This document shows positions 10,488 through 19,344 of a stretch of 64,000 nucleotides of DNA, piece by piece; positions within the stretch are counted from its first letter, which is position 1; every line of letters begins with the position of its first letter. The translations under genes were made by a program, and so were the position numbers. The notes under the pieces are model-generated. The model was not told where the DNA came from. It saw nothing but the letters and a program-made list of their open reading frames with translations, and ran no database searches. The stretch is from an uncultured Stenotrophomonas sp. (GTDB taxonomy: Bacteria > Pseudomonadota > Gammaproteobacteria > Xanthomonadales > Xanthomonadaceae): contig NZ_CAJYVQ010000002.1 of the NCBI RefSeq assembly GCF_913778665.1, positions 744,001 through 808,000 on the forward strand, read 5' to 3'.

Positions 10488-11123
10488 ATGGACCTGACCG
10501 ACACCCAGCAGGCGATCCTGCAGTTGATCGCCGAGCGTATCGAGAGCGAGGGCGCGCCGCCGTCGCAGACTGAAATCGCACGTGCGTTCGGCTTCAAGGG
10601 CGTGCGCGCGGCCCAGTACCACCTGGAAGCCCTGGAGCACGCCGGCGCGATCCGTCGCATCCCGGGCCAGGCCCGCGGCATCCGCCTGGTGCAGGCGCCG
10701 CCGGTGGAGAAGCTGGCCGAGCCGGGGTTGCCTGACAGCGTGCTGCGGCTGCCGGTGCTGGGCCGGGTCGCGGCCGGCCTGCCGATCGGTGCCGACATCG
10801 GTTCGGATGATTTCGTGGTGCTGGACCGGGTGTTCTTCTCGCCGGCGCCGGATTACCTGTTGAAGGTGCAGGGCGATTCGATGATCGACGAAGGCATTTT
10901 CGACGGTGACCTGATCGGCGTGCACCGCACCCGCGATGCTCATTCGGGGCAGATCGTGGTGGCGCGCATCGATGAAGAGATCACCGTCAAGCTGCTGAAG
11001 ATCGCCAAGGACCGCATTCGCCTGCTGCCGCGCAACCCCGATTACAAGCCGATCGAGGTGCTGCCGGACCAGGACTTTGCGATCGAAGGCCTCTATTGCG
11101 GCCTGCTGCGACCCAACCGTTGA
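10488..11123 (+). CDS. lexA: SOS response repressor LexA
   Basis: 211 residues. It represses SOS genes and cleaves itself when stimulated by RecA filaments. The N-terminal winged helix DNA-binding domain (about 1-70) contains PPSQTEIARAFGFKGVRAAQYHLEAL. The self-cleavage bond is Ala96-Gly97 in RVAAGLPIG, and the S24-type catalytic dyad is Ser131 (QGDSMIDEGI) and Lys168 (ITVKLLK). The start at 10488 is set by the MDLTDTQQAIL family beginning. No Shine-Dalgarno is present because the operator occupies that space, consistent with a leaderless mRNA. recA and recX follow on the same strand. Confidence 0.97.
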   Translation: MDLTDTQQAILQLIAERIESEGAPPSQTEIARAFGFKGVRAAQYHLEALEHAGAIRRIPGQARGIRLVQAPPVEKLAEPGLPDSVLRLPVLGRVAAGLPIGADIGSDDFVVLDRVFFSPAPDYLLKVQGDSMIDEGIFDGDLIGVHRTRDAHSGQIVVARIDEEITVKLLKIAKDRIRLLPRNPDYKPIEVLPDQDFAIEGLYCGLLRPNR

Positions 11124-11327
11124 CCCGTTTCACAGCGCATTACCCCGCGGTCTTTTGTGGCGATTCTCTGGTTCCACTGAGGTTGGTACGGATGTCCGAT
11201 AATTCTTTTCAGAGCGCCGGGCAGAATCTCAGCCTGTGCGATACGTCCGACTTAAAGTGAACCCATGGCAAAGAAGACCCCCAAAGACAGCACCTCCAAC
11301 GACATTACCTCTGCAAGGACCCATCCG

Positions 11328-12365
11328 ATGGACGAGAACAAGAAGCGCGCCCTCGCTGCAGCTCTGGGCCAGATCGAGAAGCAGTTCGGCAAGGGCTCGG
11401 TGATGCGCATGGGCGACCGTGTGGTCGAGCCCGTCGAAGCGATCCCGACCGGCTCGCTGATGCTCGACATCGCACTGGGCATCGGCGGCCTTCCGAAGGG
11501 CCGTGTCGTTGAGATCTACGGGCCGGAGTCTTCGGGCAAGACCACCCTGACCCTGCAGGCCATCGCCGAATGCCAGAAGATGGGCGGCACTGCTGCCTTC
11601 ATCGACGCCGAGCATGCGCTGGACCCGATCTACGCCGGAAAGCTGGGCGTGAACGTGGATGACCTGCTGCTGTCGCAGCCGGATACCGGTGAGCAGGCGC
11701 TGGAAATTGCCGACATGCTGGTCCGTTCGGGCTCGGTGGACATCCTGGTGGTCGACTCGGTCGCCGCGCTGACCCCGAAGGCCGAAATCGAAGGCGAGAT
11801 GGGCGACCAGCTGCCGGGCCTGCAGGCCCGCCTGATGAGCCAGGCACTGCGCAAGCTGACCGGCAACATCAAGCGCTCCAACACCCTGGTGATCTTCATC
11901 AACCAGCTGCGCATGAAGATCGGCGTGATGATGCCGGGCCAGAGCCCGGAAACCACCACCGGCGGCAACGCGCTGAAGTTCTACGCCTCGGTCCGCCTGG
12001 ACATCCGCCGCATCGGCGCCATCAAGAAGGGCGACGAGATCATCGGCAACCAGACCAAGATCAAGGTCGTCAAGAACAAGCTGGCACCGCCGTTCAAGCA
12101 GGTCATTACCGAGATCCTGTACGGCGAAGGCATCAGCCGCGAAGGCGAACTTATCGACATGGGCGTGGAGGCCAAGCTGGTCGAGAAGGCAGGCGCCTGG
12201 TACAGCTACGGTGAAGAGCGCATCGGCCAGGGCAAGGACAACGCCCGTGGTTACCTGCGTGACAACCCGACCGTCGCTGCCAAGCTCGAAGCCGAACTGC
12301 GCGAAAAGTTCCAGCCGACTGAAGCCACCCGCGAGGAAGGCGACGACGACGGCGACGACGAGTAA
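11328..12365 (+). CDS. recA: recombinase RecA
   Basis: 345 residues. It forms ATP-dependent filaments on single-stranded DNA, pairs homologous DNA and triggers LexA cleavage. Walker A GPESSGKT is at 65-72; the [15 protein letters not shown] segment with loop L1/L2 residues near 185-215 is intact; the tail is acidic (GDDDGDDE). The ATG at 11328 (MDENKKRAL) is chosen because AGGA sits eight bases upstream and matches family N-termini. An in-frame ATG at 11265 would add 21 Lys/Thr/Ser-rich residues and is less likely. I do not see a TTAG-N6-TACTA box in the 204 bp before the gene. Confidence 0.97.
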   Translation: MDENKKRALAAALGQIEKQFGKGSVMRMGDRVVEPVEAIPTGSLMLDIALGIGGLPKGRVVEIYGPESSGKTTLTLQAIAECQKMGGTAAFIDAEHALDPIYAGKLGVNVDDLLLSQPDTGEQALEIADMLVRSGSVDILVVDSVAALTPKAEIEGEMGDQLPGLQARLMSQALRKLTGNIKRSNTLVIFINQLRMKIGVMMPGQSPETTTGGNALKFYASVRLDIRRIGAIKKGDEIIGNQTKIKVVKNKLAPPFKQVITEILYGEGISREGELIDMGVEAKLVEKAGAWYSYGEERIGQGKDNARGYLRDNPTVAAKLEAELREKFQPTEATREEGDDDGDDE

Positions 12366-12475
12366 GGCTTGCTGTGGGGCAGGGCGGCGCCGTCAGTGAC
12401 GTCGCCCTGCCTCGCAGGTTCGAATCGCCCACGGATGGGCAGGGTGCCACGGATGGCGCCACCCCTGGAGTACCG

Positions 12476-12967
12476 ATGTCCGACGCCGAAGACACTCCCC
12501 CCGGCCGCAAGCGCCGGCCGCGCGAGCAGACCCCCGTGCAACGTGCACTGGGCCTGCTGGTTCGTCGTGAACACTCACGCAAGGAACTCACCCGCAAACT
12601 GACCGCCCGTGGCATCGAGGCGGACGCGGCGCAGGCTGCGGTTGCCAAGCTGACCGAGGCCGGCTGGCAGGATGACACCCGCTTTGCCGAGAACCTTGTA
12701 CGGATGCGTGCCAATACCGGCTACGGGCCGATCCACGTGCGTGCCGAGCTGGGCATCCACGGGTTGGACAGTGCTGCGATTGCCGCAGCGATGGACAGCT
12801 ATGAAGGCGATTGGCAGGAGAATGCCCGGGAGCTGGTCCGCCGCCGCTTCGGCGAGGCCGGCCCGCAGGACCTGGCACAGCGGCGCAAGGCCGCCGATCT
12901 GCTGGCCCGGCGGGGGTTCGACGGCGACAGCATCCGCCGTGCGACCCGCTACGACCCGGATGACTGA
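12476..12967 (+). CDS. recX: regulatory protein RecX
   Basis: 163 residues. RecX binds along the RecA filament and inhibits its ATPase and strand exchange. Characteristic three-helix repeats are visible: [19 protein letters not shown] near 23-41, a [10 protein letters not shown] motif near 62, then Gly-Tyr-Gly-Pro and Ala-Glu-Leu segments. The N-terminus is Pro/Arg-rich and disordered. GGAG five bases before the ATG supports the start. It lies 110 nt downstream of recA on the same strand, the usual recA-recX arrangement. Confidence 0.93.
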   Translation: MSDAEDTPPGRKRRPREQTPVQRALGLLVRREHSRKELTRKLTARGIEADAAQAAVAKLTEAGWQDDTRFAENLVRMRANTGYGPIHVRAELGIHGLDSAAIAAAMDSYEGDWQENARELVRRRFGEAGPQDLAQRRKAADLLARRGFDGDSIRRATRYDPDD

Positions 12968-13076
12968 GACTGGCGGCGCCGGGCCTGATACCCTTTAGGT
13001 TTTCGGCGGTCCCTTGCGACCCTGGCCAACGTGGCCGGAGGTTCGGGTTCGCCGGCCCGCAGACTGCCAGCCCTCA

Positions 13077-15725
13077 ATGAACGCATCCGCCAAATTCACG
13101 ACCTCCCAGATCCGCAGCGACTTCCTTGAATTCTTCAAGGGCAAAGGCCATACCATCGTGCCGTCGGCGCCGCTGGTGCCGGGTAACGATCCGACCCTGC
13201 TGTTTACCAACTCCGGTATGGTCCAGTTCAAGGACGTGTTCCTTGGCGCGGAGAAGCGCAGCTACGTGCGTGCGGCCGACGTCCAGCGCTGCCTGCGCGC
13301 GGGCGGCAAGCACAACGACCTCGACCAGGTCGGTTACACCGCACGCCACCACACCTTCTTCGAAATGCTGGGCAATTGGTCGTTCGGCGACTACTTCAAG
13401 AAGGAGGCGATCGCCTGGGCCTGGGAGCTGCTGACCCAGGTCTGGAAGCTGCCGGCCGAGCGCCTGCTGGTCACCGTGTACCAGACCGATGACGAAGCCT
13501 ACGAGCTGTGGCGCGACATGGTCGGCGTTCCGGAAGCGCGCATCGTGCGCATCGGTGACAACAAGGGCGCGCCGTTCGCTTCGGACAATTTCTGGCAGAT
13601 GGCCGACACCGGCCCCTGCGGCCCGTGCACCGAGATCTTCTACGATCACGGTGATCACATCGCCGGTGGCCCCCCGGGCTCGCCGGATGAAGACGGTGAC
13701 CGTTTCATCGAAATCTGGAACCTGGTGTTCATGCAGTTCGACCGCCAGCCCGACGGCACCCTGGTGCCGCTGCCGGCACCGTGTGTGGATACCGGCATGG
13801 GCCTGGAGCGCCTGGCGGCGATCCTGCAGCACGTGCATACCAACTACGAGATCGACCTGTTCCAGGCACTGATCCGCAAGGCCTCGGAGCTGACCGGCAC
13901 CGCCGACCTGGAGAACAAGTCGCTGCGCGTGATCGCCGACCACATCCGCGCCTGTTCGTTCCTGATCGTCGACGGCGTGCTGCCGTCCAACGAAGGCCGT
14001 GGCTACGTGCTGCGCCGTATCATCCGCCGCGCCCTGCGCCACGGCTGGATGCTGGGCGTGCGCCAGCCGTTCTTCAGCAGGCTGGTGCCGACCCTGGTCG
14101 AGCAGATGGGCGAGGCCTACCCGGAACTGCCGGCGGCGGTGGACACCGTCACCCGTGCGCTGCAGGCTGAGGAAGAACGATTCGCCGAGACCCTCGATGC
14201 CGGCATGAAGATCTTCGAGGACGTCGCGGGCAAGGCCAGCAATGGCGTGATCCCCGGCGTCGACGCCTTCCGCCTGTACGATACCTATGGCTTCCCGCTC
14301 GACCTGACCCAGGACATCGCCCGCGAGCGTGACCTGACCGTGGACATCGCCGGCTTCGACGCCGCGATGGAGCAGCAGCGCGAGACCGCGCGTGCGGCCG
14401 GCAAGTTCGGCGGCGGCGTGACCCTGCCGGCCGAGCTGGTGGCCACGCTCAGCCCGACCCGGTTCCTCGGCTATGACCGCCTGCAGGCCGATGGCCTGAC
14501 CGTGCTGGCTGTGCTGAAGGACGGTCGTCCCGTGCAGTCGGCCGATGCCGGCGATGCGGTCATCGTGATCACCGACCAGACCCCGTTCTACGCCGAGTCC
14601 GGCGGCCAGGTCGGCGACACCGGCGTGCTGACCGGCAACGGTGTGCGCCTGGTGGTGGACGACACCCAGAAGTTCGCCGGCCAGTTCCATGGCCATGTCG
14701 GCACCCTGTCCGAAGGTGGCCTGAAGGTCGGTGACGTGCTGACCGGCCAGGTCGATGGCGAACGCCGCGGCGCCACCATCCTCAACCACTCGGCCACCCA
14801 CCTGCTGCACGCCGCCCTGCGCGAAGTGCTGGGCACCCACGTGCAGCAGAAGGGCTCGCTGGTCGCCCCGGACCGCCTGCGCTTCGACTTCTCCCACTTC
14901 CAGCCGATCAGCGCTGAGGAACTGGCGGTGATCGAGCGCAAGGTCAACCAGCAGGTACGCGCCAACAACGCCGCCGAAGTGCACACCATGGCCATGCAGG
15001 AAGCGCTGGACTTCGGTGCGATGGCGCTGTTCGGCGAGAAGTACGGCGAGCACGTGCGCGTGCTGAAGATGGGTGACTACTCCACCGAGCTGTGCGGTGG
15101 CACCCACGTCAATCGTACCGGGGACATTGGTCTGTTCAAGATCACCTCCGAAGGCGGTGTCTCCGCCGGCGTGCGCCGTATCGAGGCGGTCACCGGCCAA
15201 GGCGCCCTGGACTACGTGGATGCCGAAGAGGCCCGCCTGGCCGAGGCGGCGGAACTGCTCGGCGGCAGCGCGGCTGACGTGGTCGAGAAGATCCGTGCCC
15301 TGGGCCAGCGCCAGAAGCAGCTGGAGCGCGAACTGGAGGCCGTGAAGGCCAAGGTCGCCGCCGGTGCCACCGCCGACCTGTCCGGGCAGGCGGTCGAGGT
15401 CGCCGGGGTGAAGGTGCTGGCGGCCCGCCTGGAGGGCTTCGACGCCAAGGCCCTGCGCGACGCCATGGACCGCCTGAAGCAGCAGCTGGGCGACGCGGTG
15501 ATCGTGCTGGCCGGTGCCCAGGACGGCAAGGCCGCGCTGGTTGCAGGCGTGAACGGCAGCGCAACGGGCAAGGTCAAGGCCGGGGAACTGTTGTCCCATA
15601 TCGCCGGTCAGATCGGGGGCAAGGGCGGCGGACGCCCGGACCTCGCCCAGGGTGGTGGTGAGGACGGGCCCGCCCTTGCCACTGCGCTGGCTGCAGTCGT
15701 CGAATGGGTCAGCCCCCGCCTGTGA
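13077..15725 (+). CDS. alaS: alanyl-tRNA synthetase
   Basis: 882 residues. It charges tRNA-Ala and edits mischarged Ser or Gly. The class II catalytic domain is N-terminal ([20 protein letters not shown] near 13-32; [10 protein letters not shown] near 75). The editing domain has the zinc ligands HSATHLLH near 571-578 and CGGTH near 672-676. The C-terminal oligomerisation and C-Ala part includes a coiled coil ([18 protein letters not shown]) and a glycine-rich [15 protein letters not shown] end. The start matches the family. The recX-alaS-csrA order is conserved with E. coli. Confidence 0.97.
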   Translation: MNASAKFTTSQIRSDFLEFFKGKGHTIVPSAPLVPGNDPTLLFTNSGMVQFKDVFLGAEKRSYVRAADVQRCLRAGGKHNDLDQVGYTARHHTFFEMLGNWSFGDYFKKEAIAWAWELLTQVWKLPAERLLVTVYQTDDEAYELWRDMVGVPEARIVRIGDNKGAPFASDNFWQMADTGPCGPCTEIFYDHGDHIAGGPPGSPDEDGDRFIEIWNLVFMQFDRQPDGTLVPLPAPCVDTGMGLERLAAILQHVHTNYEIDLFQALIRKASELTGTADLENKSLRVIADHIRACSFLIVDGVLPSNEGRGYVLRRIIRRALRHGWMLGVRQPFFSRLVPTLVEQMGEAYPELPAAVDTVTRALQAEEERFAETLDAGMKIFEDVAGKASNGVIPGVDAFRLYDTYGFPLDLTQDIARERDLTVDIAGFDAAMEQQRETARAAGKFGGGVTLPAELVATLSPTRFLGYDRLQADGLTVLAVLKDGRPVQSADAGDAVIVITDQTPFYAESGGQVGDTGVLTGNGVRLVVDDTQKFAGQFHGHVGTLSEGGLKVGDVLTGQVDGERRGATILNHSATHLLHAALREVLGTHVQQKGSLVAPDRLRFDFSHFQPISAEELAVIERKVNQQVRANNAAEVHTMAMQEALDFGAMALFGEKYGEHVRVLKMGDYSTELCGGTHVNRTGDIGLFKITSEGGVSAGVRRIEAVTGQGALDYVDAEEARLAEAAELLGGSAADVVEKIRALGQRQKQLERELEAVKAKVAAGATADLSGQAVEVAGVKVLAARLEGFDAKALRDAMDRLKQQLGDAVIVLAGAQDGKAALVAGVNGSATGKVKAGELLSHIAGQIGGKGGGRPDLAQGGGEDGPALATALAAVVEWVSPRL

Positions 15726-15810
15726 TGATCCCGCCGTCCCCCTCCTTGTAGGAGCGGGACGGCTGACGGTACCATTGCGAAATCTTTTCCCTTTGTCGTG
15801 GTAGCGCTTC

Positions 15811-15840
15811 TTGACGGAGCGTCAAGCCGGTGGGGGATAC
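15811..15840 (+). promoter_or_regulatory. predicted csrA promoter with palindrome over the -35 box
   Basis: TTGACG at 15811-15816 and GGATAC at 15835-15840 are 18 bp apart and could be -35 and -10 boxes, placing the start about 25 bp before the csrA ATG. TTGACGGAGCGTCAA (15811-15825) is a perfect 6 bp-arm dyad over the -35 element and could be a repressor site. Both are inferences from sequence. Confidence 0.45.
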
Positions 15841-15872
15841 CCTTCCACACGGTTCCATGGAGACTTGCAAAA

Positions 15873-16076
15873 ATGTTGATCCTGACTCGCCGCGTCGGCG
15901 AAACCCTGATGATCGGTGACTCGGTGAGTGTCACCGTGCTTGGCGTCAAGGGCAACCAGGTGCGTATCGGCATCACCGCGCCGAAGGACGTCGCTGTGCA
16001 TCGCGAAGAGATCTATCAGCGCATCCAGCGTGGTGACGAAGCCGGCGGCACCGGTAGCGAAAATTCTGCCGAATAA
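15873..16076 (+). CDS. csrA: carbon storage / secondary metabolism regulator CsrA (RsmA)
   Basis: 67 residues. A dimeric RNA-binding protein that binds GGA motifs in mRNA leaders and represses or activates translation, titrated by GacA-controlled small RNAs. The N-terminal [16 protein letters not shown] strand carries the RNA-contact Arg/Leu residues, and [13 protein letters not shown] near 42-54 has the second RNA-binding Arg-Glu-Glu helix. GGAG lies ten bases before the ATG. The order alaS-csrA-tRNA-Ser is the same as E. coli alaS-csrA-serV. A GacA-like regulator is encoded at 59400. Confidence 0.97.
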
Positions 16077-16080
16077 CGCT

Positions 16081-16109
16081 TTACCTTCGCACTCGATTAA
16101 CGTTATGAT
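16081..16109 (+). promoter_or_regulatory. predicted tRNA-Ser promoter
   Basis: TTACCT (16081-16086) and TATGAT (16104-16109) are 17 bp apart. A start about 7 bp later would leave a leader of roughly 40 bases before the tRNA. Only the -10 match is strong. Confidence 0.4.
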
Positions 16110-16154
16110 TCACGCCCCGCTGAGGTGCAACGCACCAGACGCGGAGAAAACCCC

Positions 16155-16247
16155 GGAGTGATGCCCGAGCGGCTGAAGGGGCTCCCCTGCTAAGGGAGTA
16201 TAGGGTCAAAAGCTCTATCGAGGGTTCGAATCCCTCTCACTCCGCCA
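16155..16247 (+). tRNA. tRNA-Ser (anticodon GCU)
   Basis: A 93-base class II tRNA with encoded CCA. Acceptor GGAGTGA pairs with TCACTCC; the anticodon arm CTCCCCTGCTAAGGGAG places GCT at the anticodon; a long variable arm typical of Ser follows; and the T-arm is GAGGGTTCGAATCCCTC. It reads AGC/AGU codons. Its place after csrA matches E. coli serV. Confidence 0.96.
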
Positions 16248-16259
16248 GATACAAAGAAG

Positions 16260-16291
16260 CGCCTGCAGATCTTCGATCTGCAGGCGTTTTT
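16260..16291 (+). terminator. rho-independent terminator after tRNA-Ser
   Basis: CGCCTGCAGATC and GATCTGCAGGCG form a long perfect stem around a TTC-type loop, followed by TTTTTC. A classic intrinsic terminator, 13 bases past the tRNA end. Confidence 0.92.
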
Positions 16292-16331
16292 CTTTATCCG
16301 GTGCTCGAAAGTGCGGCCTGCGCGGGACTGC

Positions 16332-16787
16332 CTATCCTGGTTGATCGATGCGGGCAGCAGGTACAGGTGCTGGCGTTGCCGCCGGTGCCGGGCCGGGTGC
16401 ACCGGGAAGCTGCGGCGGTTCAAGGTAGCGAGGTGGGGTCTCCCGCCACAGCAAGGCAAGCGTGCAGTCGTTGGCACGCTCCCTGCACATTCTTTCGGCT
16501 TTCCGCTGCGCGGCGTCGGCCGTCTTCTCGCCCAGTGCAAATCCCAACGCAATCGTGCCGGTCGCGATGGCCGAATAGCCTTCGCTGGTCGTGCTGGCGG
16601 ACTGACCGCAGTTGCGGGATCGCGCTGCGCAGTAGTGCAGCGACCGCTGCATGGCGGTGGTGAGGGAGGACTGGTTGATCGAATAGCCGTAGCGGCCATC
16701 CTTGTCGTAGGTGATCGCAGACGCAGCACTTGCGCCTGATGAAGCGGACAACAACAGCCCCAGTGAAACCACACGCTTCCAGTTCAT
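16332..16787 (-). CDS. exported DUF4189-like protein
   Basis: 151 residues of unknown function. The N-terminus MNWKRVVSLGLLLSASSGASA is a Sec signal peptide with a likely cut after Ala-Ser-Ala. The mature part carries pairs of cysteines and Ala-rich helices (Met-Gln-Arg-Ser-Leu-His-Tyr-Cys, then Ala-Glu-Arg-Met-Cys-Arg-Glu) in the spacing typical of DUF4189, a small secreted domain common in Xanthomonadaceae and predicted to be held by disulfides. The end is Pro/Ala-rich (GAPGPAPAATPAPVPAAR). ATG 16787 has GGAG six bases upstream; an earlier in-frame Met at 16799 lacks this. It is unlinked to its neighbours. Confidence 0.7.
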   Translation of the reverse strand: MNWKRVVSLGLLLSASSGASAASAITYDKDGRYGYSINQSSLTTAMQRSLHYCAARSRNCGQSASTTSEGYSAIATGTIALGFALGEKTADAAQRKAERMCRERANDCTLALLWRETPPRYLEPPQLPGAPGPAPAATPAPVPAARIDQPG

Positions 16788-16907
16788 CGCGCTCTCCATT
16801 TCTGCCGATAGTGGATCAACCGGGGAGCGTGACGCAACCACGCAAGTGCGCGATGGACGACGCCTGCAGCGCGATTGCCTGCAGGCGTGCAGCCCTACGG
16901 TCGATCG

Positions 16908-19253
16908 TCAGAGCTTGACCGTCACCCCCACCTGGAACCCACGCCCCGGCAACGGCGCGATGTACTTCAACGGCGAGTTGTGCGGACGTGCTTCCTCGTT
17001 GAGCAGATTGCTGCCGTTGACGAACACTTCCATGCCTGCGACGTAGCTGTTGCGCACCGGCAGTTCGCGACTGACCTGCAGGTCGACCAGGTTGAACGGG
17101 TCCAGCGGGATTTCCTCGCTGACGTTGCGGCCCAGGTATTTCTGCGTGTCGTAGTAGGTGCTCGACAACTGCGCCTTCCAGCCCTGACGCTGCCACTGCA
17201 GGTTGGCGCCGTAGCGGTTGGTCGGCATGTTCGGCAGGTACTTGCCATCATTGTGGGCGCGCAGCGAGTCGGGATGATCGGCTTTGTTACTCACCAGGTC
17301 GGCAAAGGCGGACACGTTCAGGCTGCCATAGCGTCCGAGGTCGAGCGCCTGCGAGGCATCGATCTCGAAGCCCTTCACCGTGGTGTCGGTCTGCTTCCAG
17401 TATTTCAGCGGCAGGCGGTTGGCGGTCTGCACGCCGGAGTAGCCGAGATAGAGATAGTTCTCGTACCGCATCCGGTAAGCGGTGGCGGACAGCTCGAACC
17501 CGCCGAGGTGGAACAGGCCGGTCAACTCCAGGTTCTTCGCGCGCTCGGGTTCAAGGTTCTGGTTGCCTTCTTCCTGGGTCATCACCGAGTAGTGCGCGTT
17601 GCTGGCGTACAGCTCGTTGATCTCAGGGGCGCGCTGCGAAGACGAATAGCGCAGCTTCGCGGCGAGCAACGGACCCAGCTCGACATAGGTACCGAGACTG
17701 TAGCTGTTGAGCCGGTAGGAACGGTCCTGGAGTTTCGTGTTGGCGGCATTGCGCGCGGTCTTGAAGCGGCTTGGCTGCAGATCGTGATCGACGCGCTCAT
17801 GGCGCGCGCCCGCATCGAAGGTGGCCCAATCGAAATCCAGCGTTTCCTTCAGGAACACCGCCGTACTGCGGCTGTCCACGTCCGGCAGATAGCGCAGCGA
17901 GCCGCTGCCGGTGACGTCGCGCAATTGGTGGCTGTAACCGAGCAGGCCGCTGAGCGGGCCCACCCGCTGATGGCTCAGCAGCAGTTCGGCCTGGGTACTG
18001 TCGAAATCGTAGTCATTGGCCTTGGACGCACCGAGGCGCTCCCCGGAGGTGTTGTCCAGCCTGGAAACACGCAGTTCGGCGCGTTCAAACCCCGGCAGCG
18101 GATCACGCAGCAGCGCTTCCAGTGCGTAGTGTTGCTGCTTGATCACCACGCCCACCGGCAGGCCATCGGCGTAGTTGGAACCGAACGACAGGTTCTGCAT
18201 CGAGAAACCGGGTACGCCGTACTCGCTGTCCTTGGCATCGATGCTGACACCCACATGGCCGCGGTCGAAGAACAACGTCGAACCGAACGCCACCTGCGTG
18301 TTGCGCGCATAGCTGTTGCCCAGGCGGTGATGGTAGTCGGGCGTCACGTCGTTGTTGATCTGCTTCTGCACGTACGACGGCGTGCCCGGCACATAGGCCG
18401 GGTTGACCGGGTTGACGTAGGTGCGGCGCTGCCAGACCGAGGTCGGGTTGTTGGTGAAAAACGAGAATTCACCGTCGGCCCAGTCCGGGTTCTCGGTCAT
18501 GAACTGGTCGATGTAGGGCTGCGATGCCTTGTTGTAGACCTGCTGGACGCGCGCCTCTTTCTGGCAGCTGTCGGCCAGCGCCGAGTTGACGCCGCCGGTG
18601 GCGGGGAACAGGCGGGTATTGCAGACGCTGGCCTTGCTGTTGCCGGGGATGTCGTAGTGCGAGATGCGCTGGCGCGAGACCTGCAGGTTGGTGGAAAGAT
18701 TGCGCTGGTTGTTGAAGTTCATGCGGAAGCCCTGCGCGTCGGCGGCATTGAAGCCCTTGCGCAGCACCAGTTCCATCGACTGGTCCTTGTCTTCCATCGT
18801 GCGCGGCATCAGGCCCGAGTCGATCTCCACGCTGCCACCGATCGCATTGCCGCCGTAGCGCACGGTGTCGGAGGACTTGTTGACGGTGACGCTGCGCACG
18901 AACAGCGGGTCGAACGGAATGTTGATGTCACCGCTGATCGCGTTCATGCCGAGGATGGACTGGCCGTCCTGCAGGATCTGCACCCGATTGCCGCTGAGGC
19001 TGCGGATGACCGGCGCGCCGGCGTTCGGGCCGAAAGCGCTGCTCTGCACGCCGGAGACGTGTTCAAGCAGGTTGCCGAGGGTGCGGTTCTGCGCCTGTGG
19101 GTTGCCGACGGTGACCCAGCTGTCGATGCGCGAGGGCTGGCGGGCTTCCACCTGCAGGGTGGGGAGGGTGGGCGCGTCCGCCGCCCGGGCTGAATGGAGG
19201 GCGACGGACTGAAGGGCGAGGGGGATGGCTGCAGCTAGCAGGTGGCGACGCAT
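16908..19253 (-). CDS. TonB-dependent outer membrane receptor, probably zinc uptake (ZnuD-like)
   Basis: 781 residues with a signal peptide (MRRHLLAAAIPLALQSVALH, cut near Ala-Arg-Ala). The plug domain follows (LPTLQVEARQPS; Leu-Leu-Glu-His-Val-Ser-Gly-Val-Gln; Val-Arg-Tyr-Gly-Gly-Asn-Ala-Ile-Gly-Gly near 130), then a 22-strand barrel and a receptor-type end (GRGFQVGVTVKL). GGAG is eight bases before the ATG. The inference of zinc as substrate comes from a Zur-like box directly upstream and from overall resemblance to ZnuD-type receptors. The external loops are not conspicuously His-rich, so another metal or metallophore is possible. Confidence 0.8.
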   Translation of the reverse strand: MRRHLLAAAIPLALQSVALHSARAADAPTLPTLQVEARQPSRIDSWVTVGNPQAQNRTLGNLLEHVSGVQSSAFGPNAGAPVIRSLSGNRVQILQDGQSILGMNAISGDINIPFDPLFVRSVTVNKSSDTVRYGGNAIGGSVEIDSGLMPRTMEDKDQSMELVLRKGFNAADAQGFRMNFNNQRNLSTNLQVSRQRISHYDIPGNSKASVCNTRLFPATGGVNSALADSCQKEARVQQVYNKASQPYIDQFMTENPDWADGEFSFFTNNPTSVWQRRTYVNPVNPAYVPGTPSYVQKQINNDVTPDYHHRLGNSYARNTQVAFGSTLFFDRGHVGVSIDAKDSEYGVPGFSMQNLSFGSNYADGLPVGVVIKQQHYALEALLRDPLPGFERAELRVSRLDNTSGERLGASKANDYDFDSTQAELLLSHQRVGPLSGLLGYSHQLRDVTGSGSLRYLPDVDSRSTAVFLKETLDFDWATFDAGARHERVDHDLQPSRFKTARNAANTKLQDRSYRLNSYSLGTYVELGPLLAAKLRYSSSQRAPEINELYASNAHYSVMTQEEGNQNLEPERAKNLELTGLFHLGGFELSATAYRMRYENYLYLGYSGVQTANRLPLKYWKQTDTTVKGFEIDASQALDLGRYGSLNVSAFADLVSNKADHPDSLRAHNDGKYLPNMPTNRYGANLQWQRQGWKAQLSSTYYDTQKYLGRNVSEEIPLDPFNLVDLQVSRELPVRNSYVAGMEVFVNGSNLLNEEARPHNSPLKYIAPLPGRGFQVGVTVKL

Positions 19254-19276
19254 GACACACTCCGTAAAAATGGTGT

Positions 19277-19299
19277 GAAATGTTATAACGTAACTATTC
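19277..19299. promoter_or_regulatory. Zur-box-like operator between a TonB receptor and lhr
   Basis: The sequence begins GAAATGTTATAAC and ends GTAACTATTC, an imperfect 23 bp dyad. The left arm GAAATGTTATA is identical to the proteobacterial Zur consensus half-site; the right arm is partly degraded. It is 24 bp before the receptor start codon, where it would cover the promoter. Zinc-responsive repression is an inference. Confidence 0.7.
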
Positions 19300-19344
19300 G
19301 TGGCGACAAACGATTTCTTCGCCGTATCATCGAAGCCATCATCG

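Noticed and set aside
11265..11327. Upstream ATG extending RecA by 21 residues
   Set aside because: The extension (Lys/Thr/Ser-rich) is not part of the family; the ATG at 11328 has a well-placed AGGA.
13074..15599. 841-codon open frame antisense to alaS
   Set aside because: High GC content leaves the opposite strand open; the translation is rich in Gln, His and Gly with no domain, and alaS is certain.
16875..19193. 772-codon open frame antisense to the TonB receptor
   Set aside because: A shadow of the receptor gene; composition (Val-His-Gln-Arg-rich) is that of an antisense frame and no ribosome binding site or family is present.
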